Source: Flavobacteriaceae bacterium
GTDB lineage: Bacteria; Bacteroidota; Bacteroidia; Flavobacteriales; Flavobacteriaceae
Reading direction: 5' to 3'
NCBI GenBank assembly: GCA_016763715.1
Contig: JAESTG010000123.1
Span: 1 to 9,815, forward strand
Length of the DNA: 9,815 nucleotides
In this document: positions 1 to 6,884 of the stretch, piece after piece
How positions within the stretch are numbered: the first letter of the stretch is position 1
Layout: each line of letters starts with the position of its first letter
Made by a program: the position numbers and the translations under genes
Notes under the pieces: generated by a model
Seen by the model: only the letters and a program-made list of their open reading frames with translations
The model's database searches: none
Told to the model about the DNA's origin: nothing

Positions 1-58
1 AAACAACGCAACTAATCTTACACAAACATTATCGTTATACATTTAGTGTATCTATAAA

Positions 59-1435
59 TTGGCCAAAACATTTTTGAACTTTATTAAAACAAATAAAATT
101 GCACTCCTTTTCGCCCTTTTGGGGATGGTATTGTATTGGAGTTTCGCATACGATCTTCTACGCCATGATTTTGTAAAACTAATTTCTTTAGTAACAGCTT
201 TGTTTTTTTTGACTTATCAACTTATCAAAGTTTATGGTTGGAATTTTTGGATGTTGGCTGGAATTGGGGTGGTTTTTCGTTTATTATTCTTACCATCTAT
301 ACCTAATTTATCGCAAGATTTTTATCGATTTCTATGGGATGGTCGATTAATCACTCAAGGTATTAATCCCTACTTAGTAACTCCTGAGGTCTACTTAGAA
401 TCTGGAAATGAAGTTGTGAATCAGGCGAGCGAACTTTATGCGGGAATGGGGCAATTAAATGGAAGTCACTATAGCAATTATCCGCCTATAAATCAGTTAT
501 TTTTTGCAGTAGCTGCTTTGTTTACGGGGAAGAGTATTTTAGGTTCTGCTATAGCCATCCGAATCGTCATCATTGCAGCTGATATTGGTATTTTATACTT
601 CGGGAAAAAAATACTGAAAAAGCTAAAGCTTCCTGTTCAGAATATTTTCTGGTATTTTCTAAATCCATTTATTATTATTGAACTCACTGGAAATTTGCAT
701 TTTGAAGGAGTCATGCTCTTTTGTCATTTGGTCTCTATATCTACTATCTCAAGAACGATGGTTTTGGGCGGCAATCTTACTGGGAGCATCAGTTTCTGTC
801 AAGTTATACCATTACTATTATTACCAATGTTTTTTCAATTTTTTGTTAAAAAAGAAGCGATAGGAAAAGGCTTTTTACAGCTTTCAAAGTTCTACATAAT
901 TACACTCTTCACTATAGCTTTAACTTTCGCTCCGTTTTTATCTTCAGAATTTATTTCGAATTTCTCAGATACCATTGCGCTTTGGTTCCAAAATTTTGAA
1001 TTTAATGCCAGTGTTTACTATATCATTCGATGGATAGGTTTTCAAACTATTGGATGGAATATTATTGCCGATGTGGGCAAAATACTCCCACTTGTCATCA
1101 TCCTGTTTATATTGATACTTACTTTCTTCAGAAGAAATGGAAATCTTCAACAGTTAATCACCGTCCTCCTTTTTGGAATTTCACTGTACTTTTTACTATC
1201 CACCACTGTACATCCATGGTATATCGCCACCCCATTAGTGCTTTCGATTTTCACCAAATATAAATTTCCAGTGATTTGGAGTTTATTGGTTATGATAAGC
1301 TATTCAGCCTATGGAATAGACGAATTTTCTGAAAAATTATGGCTTGTATCTCTCGAGTATATAGGAGTTCTTGGATTTTTTATCTGGGAGTTATTCTTCA
1401 GAAGAGAAAGGAGTTTCCTACAACATACTAAATAG
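59..1435 (+). CDS. Integral membrane GT-C-type glycosyltransferase (GT87/mannosyltransferase-like), with internal compensated frameshift
   Basis: A 458-residue, highly hydrophobic protein with many membrane segments. The first loop holds DFYRFLWDGR (residues 87-96) followed by GINPY, and later come SNYPP (139-143), NPFIIIELTGNLHFEG (202-217) and VHPWY near the C-terminus. This layout is typical of flavobacterial GT-C enzymes annotated as mannosyltransferases, which as a family use polyprenyl-phosphate sugars; Asp87 or Asp94 is the likely catalytic acid (inference). The start is TTG at 59. An in-frame TAG at 44-46 limits extension upstream. The next ATG, at 125, would cut into the first membrane helix, so TTG is preferred but unproven. 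Residues 222-249 are read out of the ancestral frame (see the separate entry). The gene converges on, and overlaps by 18 bp, the pseudouridine synthase homologue. Donor and acceptor are not determinable from the sequence. Confidence 0.8.
   Translation: MAKTFLNFIKTNKIALLFALLGMVLYWSFAYDLLRHDFVKLISLVTALFFLTYQLIKVYGWNFWMLAGIGVVFRLLFLPSIPNLSQDFYRFLWDGRLITQGINPYLVTPEVYLESGNEVVNQASELYAGMGQLNGSHYSNYPPINQLFFAVAALFTGKSILGSAIAIRIVIIAADIGILYFGKKILKKLKLPVQNIFWYFLNPFIIIELTGNLHFEGVMLFCHLVSISTISRTMVLGGNLTGSISFCQVIPLLLLPMFFQFFVKKEAIGKGFLQLSKFYIITLFTIALTFAPFLSSEFISNFSDTIALWFQNFEFNASVYYIIRWIGFQTIGWNIIADVGKILPLVIILFILILTFFRRNGNLQQLITVLLFGISLYFLLSTTVHPWYIATPLVLSIFTKYKFPVIWSLLVMISYSAYGIDEFSEKLWLVSLEYIGVLGFFIWELFFRRERSFLQHTK
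722..806 (+). other. Compensated frameshift segment inside the glycosyltransferase
   Basis: Across this stretch the annotated frame gives an odd sequence (CHLVSISTISRTMVLGG and onward). The frame one base later gives a membrane-helix sequence that fits the family: SLYLLSQERWFWAAILLG, ending in SVSVKL. Dropping one T from the TTTT run at 719-722 and adding one A after 806 (tta-ata instead of tta-ta) joins GVMLF to that segment and then to IPLLLLPMFF with no length change. So one +1 and one -1 event, 28 codons apart, leave the gene open. Both lie at short homopolymers, so paired sequencing errors are possible. A true compensated frameshift in the genome is the alternative. Confidence 0.8.
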
Positions 1436-2245
1436 GCTCACCTCTTGTTCGGTGAGATGACGGTAGCGTCCACGAGGTAAGTCCTTTTTGGTAAGTGGTC
1501 CAAGCGTTACACAATCCACCTTAACTATATTGTAATTAAGTTTTTCAAAAATATTTCGGATTACGCTGTTGCCAGTATGCTTTATCTTGAGTCCCACTTC
1601 CTTTTTTGGTGCATTTTGAACATAACTAACCTCTTCCACCTTCACATCTTTTCCATCAATTTTCAATCCTTCTTTGATTTTTTGAAGATCATCGGGTTTC
1701 AAATTTTTGTCCAATTCCACATGAAATAAACGAACTATTCCATTTTTACTGAACTTTTGTCTAAATACATCATCATTGGTGAAAAGTAAAAGACCTGTAG
1801 CATTTCGTCCTAACCTACCGAAGGGCTTAATTTGAGCACTCGTAGCATTGGCAACAATATCCATTACAGTTAACCCCTTCTTTTCGCTAGATGTAGTAGC
1901 AACACCTTTTGGTTTATTCAGTAAAACATAAGAAGTAGGTTCTGGGGTGATACGCCTTCCATCGAAACGAACATCCTCATTCGGTTTTACCCGGTACCCC
2001 ATTTCATCTACGACCTTCCCATTTACTGTTACCTGACCTGTTTGAATGTACAAATCGGCTTCACGACGTGAACAAATACCACTATTCGCGATGTACTTGT
2101 TTAATCGAATACCATCACTAGCTGGTCTTGGTGTTGCTTGTTTTTGCGATTTGGCAGCAGCATTGTCCTTTCCATAGCTACGGTTAGTTTTAGAGTGCCC
2201 TCCTTTTTTACCGAATGCTTTTCCCTTCTTATCTTGTTTACTCAT
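1418..2245 (-). CDS. RsuA/RluB-family pseudouridine synthase homologue with degenerate active site
   Basis: 275 residues, ATG start at 2245. A low-complexity, Lys/Gly/Ser-rich basic tail (1-45) is followed by an S4 RNA-binding domain (about 46-95, with IRLNKYIANSGICSRREAD) and the pseudouridine synthase domain (YVLLNKPKG at 106-114, then GRLGRNATGLLLFTND at 143-158). Family enzymes isomerise a uridine in rRNA with an Asp in GRLD. Here that position is Gly146. Two further motifs are altered: the usual NR-x-VRR-[IM]F is NSVIRNIF (226-233), and the usual KLDR is KVDC (242-245), losing the conserved Arg. The region after FTND is also two to three residues shorter than I expect. The S4 domain and C-terminus (LTKKDLPRG..RHLTEQE) are well kept, so the protein probably still folds and binds RNA, but catalysis is doubtful. 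It ends tail-to-tail with the glycosyltransferase. Confidence 0.85.
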   Translation of the reverse strand: MSKQDKKGKAFGKKGGHSKTNRSYGKDNAAAKSQKQATPRPASDGIRLNKYIANSGICSRREADLYIQTGQVTVNGKVVDEMGYRVKPNEDVRFDGRRITPEPTSYVLLNKPKGVATTSSEKKGLTVMDIVANATSAQIKPFGRLGRNATGLLLFTNDDVFRQKFSKNGIVRLFHVELDKNLKPDDLQKIKEGLKIDGKDVKVEEVSYVQNAPKKEVGLKIKHTGNSVIRNIFEKLNYNIVKVDCVTLGPLTKKDLPRGRYRHLTEQEVSLFSML

Positions 2246-2364
2246 ACCTTTTTACCGCAATTGCGGGCTTTAAAATTTTTGCAAGGATAGACAAAGCCTT
2301 TTGTAAATAATAGGCAATCCCTAAAATTCGAAACACTCAAACATGCTACAAAAATTTAATATCT

Positions 2365-3327
2365 TCAATTTTCGTCGTTGAACTCAATAGTTGACTGTCG
2401 CTGTCGATTAATCACAAGTTTGGTCACATCGGGTCTTGAATAATGCCCCACAGGATCAAAATTTTGACGTTCTTCATATACACGATTAAAATCTAAAGTA
2501 TGGTAAATATTACCTTCATCATGCAATACTGGAGGAACAATCCATTCACCATCTGGTCCTGCGATACAACTGCCTCCATTGGCTAAAATTTTGGGAGCCT
2601 TTTCAAATATCTTTTCCAGATGAGGTGTAGTAGGTGGAAAATCTTCCAATCGCATCAATGAGGAAACCGAAATTACATAACTACGACCTTCGCGTGCCAT
2701 AAAACGAGTAATATCCTTGGTGTTGTGATTGGTCCCAGGCCAAACTCCTATATGTAAATTTTCTCCCATCCCGTAAAGAGCAGCTCTCGGCAAAGGCATC
2801 CAATTCTCCCAACAATTGAGTCCGCCAAGAGTGAATTGTTTGAGAGGATGCACTTGTAATCCATTACCATCTCCAGGAGGCCATGTGAGCCGTTCGTCAT
2901 AGGTTGGCTGTAATTTACGGTGCACCGATTGAATTCTCCCCTTTTCTGAAATATATACCAGCGAAGCATAAAGACTATGACCACCTCGATCCAACGGTCG
3001 TTCTATGATACCTAAATAAACTGCGATGTGGTGTTTTTTTGCGAGTTCGCAAACGGAATCCAAATCTCCATTTTCTATGGTTACTGAATTACGTACATAG
3101 TGTGCATGCAATTCCTTGTTTACTTGAGTATCCCATTCGGCTCCTCCTGTTAACGACAACCAAAAAGGATAACCTGGCAACAAACCCTCTCCAAAAACAA
3201 TAAGTTCGGTGTTGTTTTTTGCGGCCTTTTCAATTTGCAGTTTAATCTTTTCGAGCGTTTGTTCCTTGTCTAACCACACAGGTGCAATTTGAGCTAGGGC
3301 AACATTTAGTAGGTTTTCATTTTTCAT
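2365..3327 (-). CDS. Nitrilase (carbon-nitrogen hydrolase superfamily, branch 1 type)
   Basis: 320 residues from the preferred ATG at 3327. The catalytic triad is complete: Glu47 in FGEGLLPGYPFW, Lys138 in VHRKLQPTYDERLTW, and Cys172 in GGLNCWENWMPL. PGDGNG (about 151-156) and GHYSRPDV near the C-terminus also match true nitrilases, which hydrolyse organic nitriles to a carboxylic acid and ammonia, rather than amidases or carbamoylases. The protein has no signal peptide, so it is cytoplasmic. The reading frame stays open to an ATG at 3378 and would add 17 residues (MPRQPLTLTPN...), but these lie inside the palindromic element and precede the start of the conserved fold, so the shorter form is chosen. 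It lies between the ubiA-family gene and the pseudouridine synthase homologue, separated from ubiA by the repeat. The natural substrate cannot be read from the sequence. Confidence 0.9.
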   Translation of the reverse strand: MKNENLLNVALAQIAPVWLDKEQTLEKIKLQIEKAAKNNTELIVFGEGLLPGYPFWLSLTGGAEWDTQVNKELHAHYVRNSVTIENGDLDSVCELAKKHHIAVYLGIIERPLDRGGHSLYASLVYISEKGRIQSVHRKLQPTYDERLTWPPGDGNGLQVHPLKQFTLGGLNCWENWMPLPRAALYGMGENLHIGVWPGTNHNTKDITRFMAREGRSYVISVSSLMRLEDFPPTTPHLEKIFEKAPKILANGGSCIAGPDGEWIVPPVLHDEGNIYHTLDFNRVYEERQNFDPVGHYSRPDVTKLVINRQRQSTIEFNDEN

Positions 3328-3346
3328 AGTATTAAATATATGAGAA

Positions 3347-3528
3347 TTTGGCGTTAGCGTTAAGGGTTGCCGTGGCATCCTTTTTATAGGTCAGCACAAC
3401 ATGAACTTCCTTACATAATCGATATATTTCATAATTGCACTACAAACTAGACCTATAAAAAGATACAACGGAAAACCCGACCTTACGTAGCTAGGGGTTT
3501 ACGAGAGCGAAGTAGGGTAATGCCCAAA
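3347..3528. repeat. Palindromic intergenic element of about 180 bp (imperfect nested inverted repeats)
   Basis: The ends are imperfect inverted copies: TTTGGCGTTAGC at 3347-3358 and GGTAATGCCCAAA at 3516-3528 (whose reverse complement is TTTGGGCATTACC). Inside them, TTTTTATAGGTC (3381-3392) is perfectly complementary to GACCTATAAAAA (3450-3461). The stem continues outward with mismatches and bulges through CCGT/ACGG (3370-3373/3468-3471) and GGGTT/AACCC (3364-3368/3474-3478), about 28 pairs in all, around a 57-nt AT-rich loop. One side carries an extra stretch of about 37 nt (3479-3515). There is no coding signal. It begins 4 bp beyond the ubiA stop codon and ends 19 bp before the nitrilase start. 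From memory, unverified, similar elements with a GGTCGGG..TTTCCG core are scattered through Bacteroidota genomes. It could be a MITE-like or other folded interspersed repeat, and may also attenuate transcription out of ubiA. Confidence 0.7.
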
Positions 3529-3532
3529 AATG

Positions 3533-4438
3533 TTAAAAAAATCGGCTTAGTAGTAAATCTACATTGATGAGCACAACACTGAATATACCCGCTACAATAA
3601 TAAATTTTAACAGGTTATGCAAGATAACATAATGGAGTTTACGATTGGATTTCCAAAGTGCGATTACAAATATGAGAAGGGCTAATATGCTTCCATAGAA
3701 ATAGAAATTCATATACCCTATTTCAAATTTGGTAATCAAAAGTATGATTGGAATTAGTGTTAAGATACCCAAAACAGTAAGCATCTGTTTGGCTATTTTC
3801 TCTCCATACACGACAGGAATCGTTTTGTAGTTTTGGGTAAGGTCTCCTTTCAGGTTTGTTAGATCTTTAATAACCTCTCGCATAGAAATGAGCAGAAATA
3901 GAAAAGTAGCATGCACAAAAATGACATGATCAAAATTTCCATAATAGATAAAGACTGCAAAAAATGGAATTACGGCTAAAATCGCTGCTGTTACATTACC
4001 AATGAACAAGTACTTCTTAAGTTTATGGGAATAAAACCAAATTCCGAATATGTAAATAGAAAAAAATAGTACTGCTCTAAATGACACATAGCTCGCTAAA
4101 ATGACGGAAATAAAATTCAGCACAAAATAGGTTGATAATTTGATGTTCTGACTTACCAAACGATCCAGCATCGTTTTTCGCGGACGGTTAATCAAATCTT
4201 TTTCGCTATCGTAGAAGTTATTAATGATATACCCTCCTGCAATTGCTGAGGCAGAAGCCAATACTAGCATCAATAAATTTAGATCCAGTAACACCTTTTT
4301 TAAAGGTAAATAAGGAGCTAAAATATAGATTGCTGTTAAATATTGAGCAAGGATAATGACTAAAATATTGTATCCTCTAACCACAGAAAATAGGCTGAAA
4401 AACTTGAGTAGAAAGTGTTTTTGTTTTCTACTTAGCAT
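3533..4438 (-). CDS. UbiA-family prenyltransferase, likely geranylgeranylglycerol-phosphate geranylgeranyltransferase
   Basis: 301 residues, ATG start at 4438, polytopic membrane protein. Both Asp-rich Mg/diphosphate-binding motifs of the UbiA superfamily are present: NNFYDSEKD (73-81, followed by NRPRKT) in the first cytoplasmic loop, and KDLTNLKGD (191-199) in the second. NRP directly after the first motif is typical of the family, including digeranylgeranylglyceryl phosphate synthases. These enzymes transfer a prenyl group from a polyprenyl diphosphate to an aromatic or glycerol-phosphate acceptor inside the membrane. The location beside mevalonate-pathway genes favours the lipid-type role that flavobacterial homologues are usually annotated with. 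The acceptor is inferred, and a menaquinone or haem-type substrate is not excluded. It starts 36 bp after the SGNH gene ends, on the same strand, so it is probably co-transcribed. Confidence 0.85.
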   Translation of the reverse strand: MLSRKQKHFLLKFFSLFSVVRGYNILVIILAQYLTAIYILAPYLPLKKVLLDLNLLMLVLASASAIAGGYIINNFYDSEKDLINRPRKTMLDRLVSQNIKLSTYFVLNFISVILASYVSFRAVLFFSIYIFGIWFYSHKLKKYLFIGNVTAAILAVIPFFAVFIYYGNFDHVIFVHATFLFLLISMREVIKDLTNLKGDLTQNYKTIPVVYGEKIAKQMLTVLGILTLIPIILLITKFEIGYMNFYFYGSILALLIFVIALWKSNRKLHYVILHNLLKFIIVAGIFSVVLINVDLLLSRFF

Positions 4439-4474
4439 GGTACATTATTTTAAACAAAGCTTTTACTTGCATTC

Positions 4475-5383
4475 TCACTTCCTTCTTGATTCTAGTTTAA
4501 TCCATTTGCCAATCCGTTCGCTCACTTCCTTAGCCGAATCCCTATAAAGATGAACCCCATCTGTATACGTATAGCCTTCATTCTCCTCCATCAAATTCAG
4601 ATAAGGCACATAGGTTTCTCTCGACAACTTATTCATGAGTTCGGTGAACTCTGGAACAACAGCCATTTCAATTTGAGTTAATTTAGGGTGTACTGGTAAA
4701 CTCACCACAAATACCTCCCCTCGTTCTTTTAGATAGGTAATGGTTTTATAAAGATAGGACAATCTGGTTTCGGACAATTGAAATCTATTTTTTTTCTCTT
4801 CCAAAGAAGCTGCTTTATTTTGAATCCGGATATCCACAGTTTTAGGATCCACTTTAATATTAATCTCAAGCCATCCATCATCATGTAAAAATGCAACCGA
4901 ATCACGATCAAAAATCTTTGCAAAACCATTTTTGTAATAAGTAAGCAAATAAGGAATGTTGGGATTTGAGGAAACGGTCGTTAGGTTATTTAAAAAACTC
5001 CTATTCTCATCAAACAGATTCTCATCGTTGGGGTCGTCATGTGCGTCTGAAATACTCCAAGTATCTACAGCAACAATAAAAATCCCGTCTTTAGTTACCT
5101 CTGAAAGCTTGCACTTTACTCCATTCAAATAAGCTGGGCCGAAAGGACTATGTGCTATAGTAAAAGCAAAGTTATAAATGGAATCAGGTAATATTTTGTT
5201 CAGCACATCTGGACGTATACCTTGGGCAGCCTTGGAAGTGCCTATAATAAGTGAACTTTGTTTTGGGGTAGTAAACCTGGCATAGAAAGGATCTGTATAT
5301 CCGTCGGCTTGAAAAAAGACAAAAGTAATAGAACCCGAAACCAAGACTAAAAACAAAACGCTATGTATTAAAAATTTTCTCAC
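4475..5383 (-). CDS. SGNH/GDSL-fold membrane-anchored protein, probable O-acyltransferase partner of the MBOAT
   Basis: 302 residues. An N-terminal hydrophobic segment (about 5-24) after a short basic start looks like a signal anchor or signal peptide, placing the body outside the cytoplasmic membrane. IIGTSKAAQG (46-55) matches the SGNH block I with Ser50 as nucleophile, and TDGVHLY (274-280) supplies the DxxH pair, Asp275 and His278. This resembles AlgX/AlgJ/PatB/DltD-like partners that act with MBOAT proteins to transfer acyl groups to glycans. The GTG start at 5383 is forced: the in-frame codon two upstream is the MBOAT stop TAA, leaving TAA-GCG-GTG. The 3-bp spacing implies translational coupling with the MBOAT. 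Central sequence gives no clue to substrate. Low overall similarity to named families is expected for this type. Confidence 0.75.
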   Translation of the reverse strand: MRKFLIHSVLFLVLVSGSITFVFFQADGYTDPFYARFTTPKQSSLIIGTSKAAQGIRPDVLNKILPDSIYNFAFTIAHSPFGPAYLNGVKCKLSEVTKDGIFIVAVDTWSISDAHDDPNDENLFDENRSFLNNLTTVSSNPNIPYLLTYYKNGFAKIFDRDSVAFLHDDGWLEINIKVDPKTVDIRIQNKAASLEEKKNRFQLSETRLSYLYKTITYLKERGEVFVVSLPVHPKLTQIEMAVVPEFTELMNKLSRETYVPYLNLMEENEGYTYTDGVHLYRDSAKEVSERIGKWIKLESRRK

Positions 5384-5386
5384 CGC

Positions 5387-6835
5387 TTAAAACTGAAAAT
5401 AAATAAATTCTTGCTGAGTTCCCTTGAAAAGAAATATTATCATCGCCAAACCAAAGTAAAACCCGAAACGTAATGGCATGTACCAATTTTGAGTCACACG
5501 CTCAATAGCGAATTCTCGATTTCTACCTAACCATTCCATAGCCATAAATCCGATAATAAAGATAAGCACCAATTTTACCTTTGTTTGCTGAAATATCTCT
5601 GGTATTGTGAATATAGAGCTCGTAAATATCCCTTCAAAATAAATGAAAGCATCACTCACACTTTCTGCTCTAAAAAATACCCATGCCAAGGTGGTTAGTA
5701 AATAAGTAAATACAATTAGCAATCCGTCTCGTAATGATGGAAACAACCATTTGGTTTTCACCATGTCTAAAAATGTTCGGTTGCGCTTCATTAAAACTAA
5801 TGGAACAAAAAAGAGCGCATGTAAGGCTCCCCAAAAGAGGAAAGTCCAATTTGCTCCGTGCCAAAACCCACTGACCAAAAACACAATAAATATGTTTCGT
5901 ACTTGTTGCCATTTACTTCCTCTACTTCCACCTATAGGGATATAGAGATAATCTCGAAACCAAGTAGATAATGAAATATGCCATCGTCGCCAAAACTCGC
6001 CAATATTTCTAGAAAAGTAGGGAAAGGAAAAATTCTTCATGAGTTTAAATCCGAATAATCTCGCAACTCCAATAGCAATATCTGAATACCCAGAAAAATC
6101 ACCATAAATTTGAAATGAAAATAAAACTACACCGAGCAAAAGGGTACTCCCTGAATGGGCTCCTGGGTCTTCAAAAATTACATTGGCGAACTGCGCACAG
6201 TTATCTGCAATCACCATTTTCTTAAACAAACCCCACAAAATTTGTTTACAACCAGCAACGCCCTCAGCATACTTGAATTCTCGTTTTTTCAGAAACTGAG
6301 GTAAGAGACTAGAAGCTCGCTCGATAGGCCCGGCCACTAGTTGGGGAAAGAAGCTAACGAAGGCGAAAAAAGAAATAACATTCTTGGTAGGTTCTAACTT
6401 TTTTCGATAAATGTCAATGGAATAGCTTAAGGTTTGAAAGGTATAAAAACTAATCCCTACGGGAAGTATAATCTGGAGTCGGGAGGCTTCAATAGGCTCT
6501 CCAAGTAAGGTGAAGGCTTCAGAAAAGCTTTCAGCAAAAAAATTAAAATATTTAAAAAATCCCAAAAACCCAATATTCACTAAAATACTAAGGGACAGCC
6601 ACCATTTACGTTTTTTGATATCGTCAGTTTGGGCAAGACGTAAGCCTACGATATAATCGATTAAAGAACTAAAAGCAATTAAGAAAAGAAAACGCCAATC
6701 CCACCAACCATAGAAAAAATAACTAGCTATAAGAAGGAATGCATTTTGAAGTTTTAAAGATTGATTGGTCACAAACCAATACAGCATAGAAACTAGTGGT
6801 AAAAAAAATGTGAATTCAAGAGAATTGAACAACAT
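5387..6835 (-). CDS. MBOAT-family membrane O-acyltransferase (AlgI/PatA/DltB-like)
   Basis: 482 residues, ATG start at 6835 with the typical opening MLFNSLEFTFFLPLV, and the typical ending EFIYFQF. The full MBOAT core is visible: LVAGPIERA (166-174), WGLFKKMVIADN (201-212), GDFSGYSDIAIGVARLFGF (245-263), FWRRWHISLSTWFRDYLYIPIGG (281-303) and VSGFWHGANWTFLFWGALH (321-339). His326 in FWHG is the expected catalytic histidine, with His286 the second conserved one. Family members take an acyl group, usually acetyl, from a cytoplasmic donor and pass it across the membrane to an extracytoplasmic partner, here almost certainly the SGNH protein encoded 3 bp downstream. Length is normal for AlgI-type proteins. 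It sits 49 bp after the mevalonate kinase gene, with no clear promoter in the gap, so it is likely part of the same transcript. The acceptor polymer is unknown. Confidence 0.93.
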   Translation of the reverse strand: MLFNSLEFTFFLPLVSMLYWFVTNQSLKLQNAFLLIASYFFYGWWDWRFLFLIAFSSLIDYIVGLRLAQTDDIKKRKWWLSLSILVNIGFLGFFKYFNFFAESFSEAFTLLGEPIEASRLQIILPVGISFYTFQTLSYSIDIYRKKLEPTKNVISFFAFVSFFPQLVAGPIERASSLLPQFLKKREFKYAEGVAGCKQILWGLFKKMVIADNCAQFANVIFEDPGAHSGSTLLLGVVLFSFQIYGDFSGYSDIAIGVARLFGFKLMKNFSFPYFSRNIGEFWRRWHISLSTWFRDYLYIPIGGSRGSKWQQVRNIFIVFLVSGFWHGANWTFLFWGALHALFFVPLVLMKRNRTFLDMVKTKWLFPSLRDGLLIVFTYLLTTLAWVFFRAESVSDAFIYFEGIFTSSIFTIPEIFQQTKVKLVLIFIIGFMAMEWLGRNREFAIERVTQNWYMPLRFGFYFGLAMIIFLFKGTQQEFIYFQF

Positions 6836-6884
6836 AGCACTGATTTAGTTTACTATGTGGATATAATACAATTTCAAACGTGAT

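Noticed and set aside
1437..1456. CTCACC/GGTGAG hairpin as a terminator for the glycosyltransferase
   Set aside because: A 6-bp stem with no T-tract after it on either strand, and it lies inside the pseudouridine synthase coding region.
2255..2266. Perfect palindrome CCGCAATTGCGG upstream of the pseudouridine synthase homologue
   Set aside because: Could be an operator, but it is a single 12-bp site with no second copy or known regulator, and it is not followed by a T-tract on the minus strand, so no function is claimed.
2282..2289. TATCCTTG (minus strand) as promoter of the pseudouridine synthase homologue
   Set aside because: One mismatch to TAnnTTTG and no -33 partner at a suitable distance; too weak in AT-rich DNA.
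2296..2315. GCCT/AGGC stem as terminator of the nitrilase gene
   Set aside because: Only a 4-bp stem with a 12-nt loop and a poor T-tract.
2748..2984. Alternative-frame reading frame within the nitrilase gene as a second frameshift case
   Set aside because: The main nitrilase frame is fully conserved through this stretch, including the catalytic Lys and Cys motifs, so the other frame is a shadow.
3333..3340. TATATTTA (minus strand) as nitrilase promoter
   Set aside because: One mismatch, no -33 element, and it would put the transcript start almost at the start codon.
3347..3528. Integron attC site
   Set aside because: The folded, bulged shape and CGTTAGC-like end are suggestive, but the pair RYYYAAC/GTTRRRY is not present in the right orientation at both ends, and no integrase is in the window.
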